From the NCBI RefSeq assembly GCF_025736935.1, contig NZ_CP107048.1:806001-870000 (forward strand): a stretch of 64,000 bases of DNA, written 5' to 3'. Positions 39,604 to 47,987 of this stretch are shown one piece after another. Position numbers and translations under genes: made by a program. The stretch's first letter is position 1; each line of letters begins with the position of its first letter. The notes under the pieces are model-generated. The model saw only the letters and a list, made by a program, of their open reading frames with translations, did not search any database and was not told where the DNA came from. The DNA comes from Qipengyuania sp. SS22. Lineage in GTDB: Bacteria; Pseudomonadota; Alphaproteobacteria; Sphingomonadales; Sphingomonadaceae.

Positions 39604-40062
39604 CTAGTCCGTCCCTTCCGGGTTGCGTGTGCGGATCAGCCCGTTCGAGACCATTTCCATCACCGGCTCGTCATTCTGGTTGAAGACGGTGAGATGGCTT
39701 TTGAAGATGCCCATTTCCGGGCGCGAGGCGCTGCGGCGCTTCTCGATCACTTCGCTTTCACACCGGAGCGTGTCGCCCGGATAGACCGGCTTCTTCCAGC
39801 GTAGCTTGTCGACGCCCGGCGAACCCAGCCCCGCCTGCTTGTGCTTGGTCAAATTCTCGACCAGCATCGACATGGTCATCGCACAGGTGTGCCAGCCACT
39901 GGCGGAGATACGCCCGAAATGGGTCTGCGCCGCGGCTTCGTCATCGAGGTGGAACGGCTGCGGATCGTATTTCGAGGCGAAGTCGATCACCTCTTCACGC
40001 GTGACCTCGTAACGGCCGAAGGCCTGCTTGTGCCCGATGGCGATGTCTTCGTAGAACTGCAT
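39604..40062 (-). CDS. MaoC-like (R)-hydratase
   Basis: A 152-residue hot-dog-fold protein. The hydratase motif is YDPQPFHLDDEAAAQTHFGRISASGWHTCA (catalytic Asp and His), and downstream is KPVYPGDTLRCESEVIEKR. Such enzymes hydrate 2-enoyl-CoA; the substrate is not evident. It converges on the lipoprotein gene with a 1 nt gap, and its start lies 16 nt downstream of the MauE fusion gene stop. Confidence 0.9.
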   Translation of the reverse strand: MQFYEDIAIGHKQAFGRYEVTREEVIDFASKYDPQPFHLDDEAAAQTHFGRISASGWHTCAMTMSMLVENLTKHKQAGLGSPGVDKLRWKKPVYPGDTLRCESEVIEKRRSASRPEMGIFKSHLTVFNQNDEPVMEMVSNGLIRTRNPEGTD

Positions 40063-40078
40063 TGCAAAATGAAATGCA

Positions 40079-40846
40079 TCAAAGTGCGGGATGAAGCAAC
40101 ATCCAAATCCCCATGCCGATCATCGCGAGGTTCTCGGTCAGCGATACGAAGCCGAGCGGGACATTCCCGCTGCCGCCGACACAGGCGCATTTGATGCTGC
40201 GTTGCTGGACGTAGACCGCATAGAAAACGCTGACCGCGCCGATCGTGCCGATGGTCAGTGCGACCGGAATCGACAGCCAGGGCAGTTGTCGTCCAGCCAT
40301 CAGCACCGCAGCGCCGGCCTCGAGGAAGGGATAGGCATAGGCGTAGGGTACCCAGCGCTGGCCGAGCAGGTCGTAGCCCACGAACATGGTCGAGAACTGT
40401 TCGACATCCTGCAGCTTGAGCATGGCGAGCATCGCCATCGAAAAGGCGACGAACCATTCGGCGGTGCGCAGGGTGAATGCGGCTTCATAAACGAACAGGC
40501 TGAGCGCGATCGCCAGCGCTGCGCCGACGGCAAACACGGCGATAACGGGCGTGTAACTGGTGTCGCCGGCGCCTGGATCATCGTGCCCGAAATGCTCGCG
40601 CAGCTCGCTGTAGCCGCCGATGCGTTCGTTACCGATAAAGGCCTGCGGCGTCGTTGCGACGCCGTGCTGTGCCTTGAACGCGTCGGTCTGTTCGCGGGTG
40701 GTCAGCCAATGGTCCTCGACCGCAAAGCCCTCGCGCTCGAGTAGCCATTTGGACTTCGTGCCATAGGGACAGACATGCTTGTCCATCACCATTCGGTAGA
40801 GCCGCGCGGTCTTGGTCCCGCGTGGAACTGCGTTCACCCCGCTCAT
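40079..40846 (-). CDS. Glutaredoxin - MauE-type membrane protein fusion
   Basis: A 255-residue protein. Residues about 15-88 are a glutaredoxin domain with the active site CPYG (one cysteine), then ATTPQAFIGNERIGGYSELREHF, including the cis-Pro TTP and GGY motif. Residues about 95-255 have four to five membrane helices of the MauE/DoxX type (FAVGAALAIALSLFVYE, WFVAFSMAMLAMLKLQD, FLEAGAAVLMAG, VALTIGTIGAVSVFYAVYV), with a CACVGG motif near the end. MauE proteins help form disulfides in periplasmic partners. The fusion suggests electrons pass between a cytoplasmic monothiol glutaredoxin and a membrane cysteine pair; that is inference. Start overlaps the DUF1206 gene stop by 4 nt. Confidence 0.8.
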   Translation of the reverse strand: MSGVNAVPRGTKTARLYRMVMDKHVCPYGTKSKWLLEREGFAVEDHWLTTREQTDAFKAQHGVATTPQAFIGNERIGGYSELREHFGHDDPGAGDTSYTPVIAVFAVGAALAIALSLFVYEAAFTLRTAEWFVAFSMAMLAMLKLQDVEQFSTMFVGYDLLGQRWVPYAYAYPFLEAGAAVLMAGRQLPWLSIPVALTIGTIGAVSVFYAVYVQQRSIKCACVGGSGNVPLGFVSLTENLAMIGMGIWMLLHPAL

Positions 40847-41640
40847 GCGCGAAAGCGGGGCACGCGTCCTTCGGCGCCCAGATCAGGGATGATGCGATAG
40901 CGGGCGAGCACGAGGCTGAAGAGGCCGAATGCGAGCAGGCCGACCGCGACGAGCGTGAAGACGATGCCTTCGCCCGCAAGGCTGGCGACCGCATCGCCCA
41001 GCGTCTTGATCTGGTCCGAACCGCCACTCATGAAGCCTGCCTTGAACAGCGACCAGCCAATAACGAGGAAGACCACCGCGCGTGCCAGATAGCCGGCACC
41101 GCCGATCCAGCGGGTCTGCGAAGGCGCGCGGGGGCTGATCCGGTTCATGAAGCTGCCGGTAAGGCCCTTCTTGGCCTGGAATGCCGCGGTTGCGAAAAAG
41201 GCGATGCCCAACACGCCGAGCACGACGCCACCGAACTCGATAGCAAGCACGCCCGAGGCCGCTTCTTGCGCGCCGCCGCCATTGTCGTTGCCCGTGGTGG
41301 CGAATTTGTACGCCGAATAGGCCAGCGCAAGGTGGCCGATCGCGCTCCCCGCATGGCCAATCCGTGTGGCCCAACCGGTTTTGTCGGTGCCGTGGTGTTC
41401 GACGTCGAGGAATGTCGAGGCGAAACGGAAGAGGGCATAGGCGAGCAGGCCGACGACCATGAGCCACAGGATGGCGGTGCCGAGCGGGAAATCCTGGATG
41501 GCTTGAAAGATGCCATTGGTGCCTTTGCCGATACGGCCCGCGCTGGTCAGCGCTATCAGCCCGAGCACCGAATAGAGAATTGCCCGGCTGAAATAGCCGA
41601 CGCGCACCAGCGTGCTGAACTTTTCCGATTTATCGACCAC
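40843..41640 (-). CDS. DUF1206 membrane protein
   Basis: A 265-residue protein built of three repeated two-helix units. Each starts with an R-x-GY-x-(A/S)R-like segment: LVRVGYFSRAILYSVLGLIAL, ATRIGHAGSAIGHLALAYSAY and TRWIGGAGYLARAVVFLVIGW. This triple repeat is the hallmark of DUF1206, a family of unknown function. About six transmembrane helices. It is upstream of, and overlaps, the glutaredoxin-MauE gene (ATGA). Confidence 0.88.
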   Translation of the reverse strand: MVDKSEKFSTLVRVGYFSRAILYSVLGLIALTSAGRIGKGTNGIFQAIQDFPLGTAILWLMVVGLLAYALFRFASTFLDVEHHGTDKTGWATRIGHAGSAIGHLALAYSAYKFATTGNDNGGGAQEAASGVLAIEFGGVVLGVLGIAFFATAAFQAKKGLTGSFMNRISPRAPSQTRWIGGAGYLARAVVFLVIGWSLFKAGFMSGGSDQIKTLGDAVASLAGEGIVFTLVAVGLLAFGLFSLVLARYRIIPDLGAEGRVPRFRA

Positions 41641-41703
41641 GAATGTCTCCCCGTTGAGCTTTGCATGGCAACGGGGTGGGGGCGTGCTCGTTCCGCGCGG
41701 CGC

Positions 41704-42975
41704 CTAATTTTGCGCGGCGAGCGCATCCGCGACATCGGCCAGATCGCCATCCGCACGCACCGCCTGCGGCAGGCCGATCAGGTGTCGCAGCAAGGGCGTA
41801 ATCGCGGTGTTCTGGAAAGTCTCGACCGTCACGCCGCTGCGAAAGGCAGGGCCATTGGCGATAAACAAAGATGCCATCTCGGGGGCGAAGGGGTCGTAGC
41901 CGTGGTTGCCCCCGCTCCACGTCGCGTCGGAAGCGCGTGCAGTGATCGTCCAGCCGGTATCGGGCAGGCAGAAATAGGGCGGGATACGCGGGTGCGTGCC
42001 GTACTGGTAGCGCGCGGGGATATCGCCCTTGTGCCAGCATTCCATATGCTCGTGTTCGCGCAGCAGCGCCGCTTCGAGTGCTGCTGTGTTCCCCTCGGTA
42101 GCTTCGAATGTCGCATAGGCTCCGCCTTCGACGGCGCGGTAGAGTGACGCATCGACGATCTCGTCCAGCACGATCATCCTGTCCGATCCGGTCGGGGCCA
42201 TCCCGTGGTCCGACACGAGCACGAGATTGGCGGGCTGGCCCAGCTTCTCGAGCCCCGCGAGCAAATCGGCGATATGGCTGTCGACGTCGCGCAGCGCCTC
42301 GTCGACTTCCTCGCCGACCGGCCCGCCTCCGTGTCCCGCACCGTCGACCGTATCGAAATAGAGCGTCACGAATTCAGGACGGATGTCCGCCGGGCGGCGC
42401 AGCCAGTCGAGCACAGAATTGACCCGCTGCGTGTTGGTGACCTGCATGCTGAATGCCTGCCAGTCGCTCGCCATCGTTCCATCCGGTACCGGGCCATACC
42501 CTTCGGCCGTCCCGCCCCAGGCGACCGCCGAGCCGGGCCAGAACATCGCCGCGCTGCGGATACCCGCTTCCTCGGCCTCGACCCACACCGGTTTGGCCTC
42601 GTTCCACCAATAGGGATCGACCGTGGACATGGTGAAAGCTTCTTCAGGCCGCGTCTTGTCTTCCATGCGGTTGGCAATGATGCCGTGGTGATCGGGCACC
42701 AGCCCGGTCACCAGCGTCCAGTGATTGGGGAAGGTCTTGGTCGGGAAGGACGGCCGCATCGCTGCGCTCGCACCTTCGCTGGCCAGCCGTGACAGCGTCG
42801 GGGTCAGCCCGCGTCCGAGATAGTCCGGATGGAACCCGTCGATCGACACCAGGATTGTCACCGGTTCGCGTTGTTCTGCCACTGCCGTGCTGGCAACTGG
42901 CGCATCGGTATAACCGGCGCATCCGCCGAGAACGCTGGTTAAGCCAAGGGCGAGGGCGGCGGCAATCCGGTTCAT
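41704..42975 (-). CDS. Nucleotide pyrophosphatase/phosphodiesterase-type alkaline phosphatase family protein
   Basis: A 423-residue lipoprotein (MNRIAAALALGLTSVLGGCAG) of the alkaline phosphatase superfamily, NPP branch. Metal and nucleophile motifs are VSIDGFHPDYL, the catalytic Thr in PSFPTKTFPNHWTLVTG, YFDTVDGAGHGGGP, VLVSDHGM and GGNHGYDPFAPEM. It hydrolyses phosphodiester or pyrophosphate bonds in the periplasm, probably of nucleotides or lysolipids. The start at 42975 lies 10 nt after the ychF stop. A longer frame upstream lies wholly inside ychF and is not used. Confidence 0.92.
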   Translation of the reverse strand: MNRIAAALALGLTSVLGGCAGYTDAPVASTAVAEQREPVTILVSIDGFHPDYLGRGLTPTLSRLASEGASAAMRPSFPTKTFPNHWTLVTGLVPDHHGIIANRMEDKTRPEEAFTMSTVDPYWWNEAKPVWVEAEEAGIRSAAMFWPGSAVAWGGTAEGYGPVPDGTMASDWQAFSMQVTNTQRVNSVLDWLRRPADIRPEFVTLYFDTVDGAGHGGGPVGEEVDEALRDVDSHIADLLAGLEKLGQPANLVLVSDHGMAPTGSDRMIVLDEIVDASLYRAVEGGAYATFEATEGNTAALEAALLREHEHMECWHKGDIPARYQYGTHPRIPPYFCLPDTGWTITARASDATWSGGNHGYDPFAPEMASLFIANGPAFRSGVTVETFQNTAITPLLRHLIGLPQAVRADGDLADVADALAAQN

Positions 42976-42985
42976 AGAGGCGACC

Positions 42986-44086
42986 TCAGACGTTGAACTT
43001 GAACAGCAGGACGTCCCCGTCCTGTACGAGATATTCCTTGCCTTCCTGGCGCAGCTTGCCCGCTTCGCGCGCACCGCTTTCGCCGCCAAGCGCAAGGTAA
43101 TCATCGTAAGCAATTGTTTCAGCGCGAATAAACCCGCGCTCGAAATCGGTATGGATCTCGCCTGCTGCCTGCGGTGCCTTGGCCCCGGTGGGGAAAGTCC
43201 AGGCGCGCGTTTCCTTCGGGCCGGCAGTGAAGAAGGTCTGCAGGCCCAGCAGCTTGTAGCCTGCACGGATCACGCGGCTCAGCCCTGATTCCTCGAGCCC
43301 GAGTTCGGCGAGGAATTCGGTGCGGTCTTCGGCAGGCATAGCGACCAGTTCGGCTTCGATCGCTGCCGAAACCACGACGGCCTCGGCGCCCTCGGCCTTG
43401 GCCTTGGCGAAAACCAGTTCGGACAGCGCATTGCCGCTGGCAGCGTCCTCTTCGGCGACATTGCAGACATAGAGCACCGGTTTGGCGGTCAGCAGCTGTG
43501 CCTGCTGGAAGACGCGGGCCTCTTCATCGTCCTTGGGTTCGGTCAGCCGTGCGGGCTTGCCGTCCTTGAGCAGTTCGAGCGCCTGGCCCAGCACGCTGGC
43601 CATCAGCTTGGCTTCCTTGTCACCGCTGGTGGCGCGCTTGGCGGCAGCGGGAACGCGCTTCTCGAGGCTTTCGAGGTCGGACAGCAGCAGTTCGGTTTCG
43701 ACCACTTCGGCATCGGCCAGCGGATCGACCTTGTTGGCTACGTGCTGGATGTCGTCATCCTCGAAGCAGCGCAGCACGTGCACGATTGCATCGACTTCGC
43801 GGATATTGCCGAGAAACTGGTTACCCAGCCCTTCGCCCTGGCTGGCGCCTTTGACCAGTCCGGCGATATCCACGAAGGCCAGCTGCGTCGGCAGGATCTT
43901 GGCCGACTTGGCGATCGCGGCAATCTTGTCGAGACGCTCGTCCGGCACCGCGACCTGGCCGACATTCGGCTCGATCGTGCAGAACGGATAGTTCGCGGCC
44001 TGCGCGGCCTGCGTCTCAGTCAATGCGTTGAACAGGGTGGACTTGCCGACATTCGGCAGGCCGACGATCCCGCAGCGGAAACCCAT
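42986..44086 (-). CDS. ychF: Redox-regulated ATPase YchF
   Basis: A 366-residue Obg-related P-loop ATPase. The P-loop is GLPNVGKSTLFNALT and the switch region is FVDIAGLVKGASQGEGLGNQFL. The base-recognition motif reads NVAEED (NxxE rather than NKxD), which gives ATP specificity, as in YchF/OLA1. The C-terminal TGS domain includes RAWTFPTGAKAPQAAGEIHTDFERGFIRAE. It binds ribosomes and takes part in stress responses. It is often found beside pth; here pth is 1.4 kb upstream on the same strand. Confidence 0.97.
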   Translation of the reverse strand: MGFRCGIVGLPNVGKSTLFNALTETQAAQAANYPFCTIEPNVGQVAVPDERLDKIAAIAKSAKILPTQLAFVDIAGLVKGASQGEGLGNQFLGNIREVDAIVHVLRCFEDDDIQHVANKVDPLADAEVVETELLLSDLESLEKRVPAAAKRATSGDKEAKLMASVLGQALELLKDGKPARLTEPKDDEEARVFQQAQLLTAKPVLYVCNVAEEDAASGNALSELVFAKAKAEGAEAVVVSAAIEAELVAMPAEDRTEFLAELGLEESGLSRVIRAGYKLLGLQTFFTAGPKETRAWTFPTGAKAPQAAGEIHTDFERGFIRAETIAYDDYLALGGESGAREAGKLRQEGKEYLVQDGDVLLFKFNV

Positions 44087-44150
44087 CGTAAACTCCGGTA
44101 TATGTGTGTGGCGCGCGCCTTAGCCGCGCCGCACACGAATAGCCAGAGCG

Positions 44151-45146
44151 TCAGACGTTGTGCACCGCCTTGATCAGCGGGCCATATCCGCTTTCACCCA
44201 GCCAGCCGACCTGCGTCTTGGCGCTGACCTCGTTGATCGCGACTTGCGGGATACTCCCGGCGCTGACAGGCAGGCGGACAGGGCGGGTGGCCGGGGCCAT
44301 GCCGAGGACCCTTGCCATCGCGTGCGGAATGTCCATCGGATCGGCGCTGCGACCCGAACCGTCCTCCTCGCCCATACGCGCGACAACCTGCGGATATCCG
44401 CCGAGATGGGCCTCATCGGCGCGGTCTCTCAGCTCTTGCGAGTAGCGATTGCGATTGACCCAGACCTTGGTCGGATAGCCGCCCGGTTCGATTATCGTGA
44501 CGCCGACATTGTGCGGCACCAGCTCGTAGGCGAGCTGTTCGAACATCGCCTCGACCGCGAATTTGGTCGCCGAGTAATGACCCGCATAGGGGACGATGAC
44601 GCGGCCCAGCTGGCTCGACACGGCAAAGATATGTCCCTGCTTGCGCGCGCGCATCCCGGGCAGCACCGCGCGGGCGAGGCGCTGGTAGCCAAGGACATTG
44701 GTATCGAAGGCGAGCCTGGTCGCTTCCATGTCCTGGACCTCGACGGGGCCGGTGATGCCGATCCCGGCATTGTTGACCAGCACGTCGAGTCCGCGGCCGA
44801 TTTCGCGCTCGGCGCTGGCGACGGCATCGGCCACTTCGTGGTCGAGCAATACGTCGAGCCGTATCACGCGGATATCGAGCGCTTCGTCGCGCGCCAGCTG
44901 CATCAGTTCCTCGGCCTCGGGCCGCGGCGTGTTGCGCATGGTCGCAAATACGGTTGCTCCGGCCCGGGCGAAATGTTCGGCGGCGAGGCGCCCGAAGCCG
45001 GAGGAGCACCCGGTGATAAGTATTGCCTTGCCGGTCAGGTCGGGCGTGGGACGCAGCTGGTCGTCCTGCGCCCGGACGGCAGTAGCGGCAAGCGCCCCGG
45101 TGGCGGCGGCCCCGGCAAGCAGGGTGCGGCGAGTCAAATCAGGCAT
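44151..45146 (-). CDS. Short-chain dehydrogenase/reductase with Tat-like signal
   Basis: A 331-residue SDR. The first 26 residues (MPDLTRRTLLAGAAATGALAATAVRA) carry the twin-arginine motif RRTLLAG and a hydrophobic core, suggesting export of a folded, cofactor-loaded enzyme. The Rossmann fold follows, with TGCSSGFGR (cofactor), NNAGIGITGP and the catalytic YSATKFAVE. Many SDRs act on alcohols or ketones of small lipids; the substrate is unknown. Start ATG 45146 is the first residue of the Tat signal. Confidence 0.88.
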   Translation of the reverse strand: MPDLTRRTLLAGAAATGALAATAVRAQDDQLRPTPDLTGKAILITGCSSGFGRLAAEHFARAGATVFATMRNTPRPEAEELMQLARDEALDIRVIRLDVLLDHEVADAVASAEREIGRGLDVLVNNAGIGITGPVEVQDMEATRLAFDTNVLGYQRLARAVLPGMRARKQGHIFAVSSQLGRVIVPYAGHYSATKFAVEAMFEQLAYELVPHNVGVTIIEPGGYPTKVWVNRNRYSQELRDRADEAHLGGYPQVVARMGEEDGSGRSADPMDIPHAMARVLGMAPATRPVRLPVSAGSIPQVAINEVSAKTQVGWLGESGYGPLIKAVHNV

Positions 45147-45226
45147 GGCAGTCTCCCTTCCGCGGAAGCATGCCGTCAAATGCCCCTATTGGCCAGCGGT
45201 TCGAAGGCCGCCGCGCCGGATCGAAG

Positions 45227-45448
45227 CTAGCCGCCCCGCTTGCGCTTCTTGCGCCGGTAGAGCGCCACTGCAGCACCGTAGCCCGCGATACCGGTCCCCA
45301 TCATCGCCAACGCGCCCGGTTCGGGTACCGCGGTTCCGCCGCTGCCGCTTCCGCCACCCGAATCGCTGGGCGGGCGGGTCATCGCCGCCGCGGAAGTGGC
45401 CGTGACCAGCAGGCTGGCGGTGAGAAGTGCTGTCTGAAACAAGCGCAT
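45227..45448 (-). CDS. Small PEP-CTERM sorting-signal protein
   Basis: A 73-residue protein. The signal peptide is MRLFQTALLTASLLVTATSAAA. A short Gly/Ser-rich linker precedes the PEP-CTERM signal VPEPGALAMMGTGIAGYGAAVALYRRKKRKRG: PEP motif, hydrophobic helix, basic end. Such proteins are processed by exosortase and linked to exopolysaccharide export. The mature peptide would be only about 20 residues. No exosortase gene is in the window. Confidence 0.82.
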   Translation of the reverse strand: MRLFQTALLTASLLVTATSAAAMTRPPSDSGGGSGSGGTAVPEPGALAMMGTGIAGYGAAVALYRRKKRKRGG

Positions 45449-45553
45449 GAATGATCCCCGAATTATTCGCATGCCGCGATAATGGCGCATTCGAACTTTT
45501 CGAACCGTATTTGCATGCTTGTCTCCGACCGGGACATTTCGACTGCCGCCGGT

Positions 45554-46123
45554 TCAGTCCTGCAGGCGCAGCGCGATATCGTTCATGAAGCGGGCGTCGT
45601 CGCCCTGGGCCAGCCATTCGGCTTCGGCCGCCATCGCCGCCAGCATATCGGCCAGCGGGTCCATTTCAACCTTGGCGTAATTGCCCAGCACATGGCCGTG
45701 GACGCGTTCCTTGGCGCCGGGATGGCCGATGCCGATGCGCACACGGCGGAAGTCCGGGCCGAGGTGCTGGTTGATCGACCGCAGGCCATTATGCCCCGCG
45801 AGCCCGCCGCCCATACGCACCTTGACCTTGAACGGTGCCAGATCGAGCTCGTCGTGGAAGACCGTCAGCGCGTCGGGTTCGAGCTTGTAGAAGCGCAGCG
45901 CCTCGCTCACCGCGCGGCCGCTTTCGTTCATGAAGGTCGCGGGCTTGAGCAGCAGCACCTTGTGCGTGCCGATCCGGCCTTCCTGGGCCCAGCCGGAAAA
46001 CTTCTTCTGGACCGGGCCGAAATCGTACATCGCCGCGATGACGTCGACCGCCATGAAGCCGACATTGTGCCGGTTCATCGCATATTTCGGTCCGGGATTT
46101 CCAAGGCCTGTCCAGATCTGCAT
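45554..46123 (-). CDS. pth: Peptidyl-tRNA hydrolase
   Basis: A 189-residue Pth recycling peptidyl-tRNA released from stalled ribosomes. Motifs are WTGLGNPGPKYAMNRHNVGFMAVD (catalytic His), KPATFMNESGRAV, VFHDELDLAPFKVKVRMGGGLAGHNGLRSI and RVRIGIGHPG. It lies downstream of rplY with a terminator hairpin between them. Confidence 0.97.
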   Translation of the reverse strand: MQIWTGLGNPGPKYAMNRHNVGFMAVDVIAAMYDFGPVQKKFSGWAQEGRIGTHKVLLLKPATFMNESGRAVSEALRFYKLEPDALTVFHDELDLAPFKVKVRMGGGLAGHNGLRSINQHLGPDFRRVRIGIGHPGAKERVHGHVLGNYAKVEMDPLADMLAAMAAEAEWLAQGDDARFMNDIALRLQD

Positions 46124-46156
46124 GCGGGGTCCTCTAGCGATGGTGGGGCCAAACGC

Positions 46157-46184
46157 AAAACGCCGGCCCCTCGCGGGACCGGCG
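46157..46184 (-). terminator. rplY terminator
   Basis: A stem CGCCGG-CCC / GGG-CCGGCG followed on the minus strand by TTTTGCG, 27 bp after the rplY stop codon. It separates rplY from pth. Confidence 0.7.
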
Positions 46185-46210
46185 CTTCGTTGCGGTGAGG
46201 GAAGAAGCGA

Positions 46211-46900
46211 TTACTCGCTCTTGTCTTCCTGTTCCTGTGCAGCGTCCTCGTCGACACCCTGTTCGGTGGCGGGGACATCCTGCGGATCGGTTTCGCCGTC
46301 GTCCTGCGTGGTATCGCCTTCGGCCTTCTTGAGCGCCGAGGGAGCAACCAGCGTCGCGATGGTGAAGTCACGATCGGTGATCGCGCTTTCGCTACCCGCG
46401 GGCAGCTTCACTTCGCTGATGTGGATCGAATCGCCGACTTCCTTGCCGGTGACGTCGATTTCGATCTCGCCCGGGATCTTGTCGTTTTCGCAGACCAGTT
46501 CGAGCTCGTGACGGACAACGTTCAGAACGCCGCCCTTCTTGAGGCCGGGGCTGTCTTCCTCGTTGAGGAATACCACCGGAACCGAGACTTCGATCTTGCC
46601 GCCCTTTGCAAGGCGCAGGAAATCGACATGCTCGGGGCGGTCGGTGACGGGGTGCAGAGCGACGTCCTTGGGGAGCGTACGCAGCTTCTTGCCGTCCACT
46701 TCGAGCTCGACGATCGAGTTCATGAAGTGGCCGGTGTCGAGCTGCTTGATCAGCTCCTTTTCTTCCACGTGAATCATCGTGGGTTCTTCCTTGCCGCCGT
46801 AGATCACGGCGGGGACACGGCCTTCACGGCGCAGTTGACGGGAGGCTCCCTTGCCAGCCCGTTCGCGCGCCTCGGCCGGCAGGGTCAGAGCGTCGCTCAT
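46211..46900 (-). CDS. rplY: 50S ribosomal protein L25/general stress protein Ctc
   Basis: A 229-residue CTC-type L25. The N-terminal L25 domain (residues about 1-95) binds 5S r[34 protein letters not shown]. The TL5 C-terminal beta domain contains [23 protein letters not shown]. The last 40 residues are strongly acidic ([24 protein letters not shown]). It has the usual rplY-pth order, with ychF further on. Confidence 0.96.
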   Translation of the reverse strand: MSDALTLPAEARERAGKGASRQLRREGRVPAVIYGGKEEPTMIHVEEKELIKQLDTGHFMNSIVELEVDGKKLRTLPKDVALHPVTDRPEHVDFLRLAKGGKIEVSVPVVFLNEEDSPGLKKGGVLNVVRHELELVCENDKIPGEIEIDVTGKEVGDSIHISEVKLPAGSESAITDRDFTIATLVAPSALKKAEGDTTQDDGETDPQDVPATEQGVDEDAAQEQEDKSE

Positions 46901-47029
46901 GTCACTTACCTTTCGAATACATTTGGGTTACTCGGTCCACCACGCCTCCAGGGTGACCATGGTGCCGAAGGACGCGCGCATAGCAGGGCGGGGGCGAAAG
47001 GCAAGCAAGAACGCCCGATGGGCGCGCGC

Positions 47030-47920
47030 CTATTCGACCCGGCGGATGGTGAAACCGCGTGCTTCGAGCATGGTCGGCAGGCCGTCCGCACCCAGCAAAT
47101 GGCCCGCGCCGACTGCAATCAGCGGCTTGTCACGCGCCGACAGCAGGTTCTCGATCTGCGCTGCCCAATCGGCATTGCGATCACGCAGCAGCGCCTGCAC
47201 CAGTTCCGGATCGGCGAGGATGCCGCGCCTTGTGAGCCGGGTGAGCTGTTCGGTATCGCCTTCGAGCCAGGCGGTGGCGAGTTTGGATATCTCGCCGTCA
47301 TGCGCGCGCGATTCCTCCAGTACCGCATTGAGCAGGTCGCGCTGTTCGCTCTCGGGGAGCGTGTCGAAGATCGCCAGTTGCTTGCGCGCGCCTTCGAGTT
47401 CGACCACCTCGCGCTTGTCGAATACCGCCAGGAGCGCCCGATCGGCACCATTCTCCGACTTGGAGGATTGCGCCACCTGCGCCAGCGCCAGCGCGGCGGC
47501 CCAGCTTTCCATCGGGTCGAAATAGCCGCGGCGGACCTTGGCCTTGACCAGCAGCGCTTCGAATTCGTCGCGCAGGTTCGGATCGATCCGCTGTGCAAGT
47601 GGTCCTGCAGGGCGATCAAAGGCCATTTCCTCGAACAGCGTCGACAGCTCGTCGCCATTTTCGAGGTTTGCAACCTCGACCACCAGCATGTCCGCTTCGC
47701 CCAGCACGGCGTCGAGCTGGGGCGAGCGCCACTTGGCGCCGTCGGGCAGCGCATGGATGGTCCCGAACAGCCAGCCCTCGACCGCGCCCTTGCTATCGGC
47801 GATTTCCCACAGCGCGGGATAGGGGCCTTCGGACTTCGCCGGATCGGCTTGCTGCTTCCCGCAAGCTGCGAGCAGCAGCACGAGCGCCATACATAGCGAA
47901 GGAAGAAAACGCAGGGTCAC
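47030..47920 (-). CDS. TraB/GumN family lipoprotein (first of a tandem pair)
   Basis: A 296-residue protein. The GTG at 47920 is preferred because GGGAGGAG lies just upstream; the ATG five codons earlier has no site. The signal (VTLRFLPSLCMALVLLLAACG, lipobox LAAC) gives a lipoprotein. The TraB/GumN fold shows LWEIADSKGAVEGWLFGTIHALP at the start, with a conserved GTIH, and KPLIAVGAGHLLGADGLPTMLEARGFTIRRV at the end, with GAGHL. Related proteins are thought to be metalloproteases or hydrolases of the EreA/ChaN superfamily. It is followed by its paralogue on the same strand. Confidence 0.88.
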   Translation of the reverse strand: MTLRFLPSLCMALVLLLAACGKQQADPAKSEGPYPALWEIADSKGAVEGWLFGTIHALPDGAKWRSPQLDAVLGEADMLVVEVANLENGDELSTLFEEMAFDRPAGPLAQRIDPNLRDEFEALLVKAKVRRGYFDPMESWAAALALAQVAQSSKSENGADRALLAVFDKREVVELEGARKQLAIFDTLPESEQRDLLNAVLEESRAHDGEISKLATAWLEGDTEQLTRLTRRGILADPELVQALLRDRNADWAAQIENLLSARDKPLIAVGAGHLLGADGLPTMLEARGFTIRRVE

Positions 47921-47987
47921 GCCTCCTCCCTGCATGGTTTGCGAACCGTGGCAAGCCGGGAATTGCCCGTGCCCGGTCGCGGGACGA

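Noticed and set aside
41704..43266. Longer reading of the phosphodiesterase gene from 43266
   Set aside because: The extra 97 codons lie wholly inside ychF on the same strand and precede the lipoprotein signal peptide.
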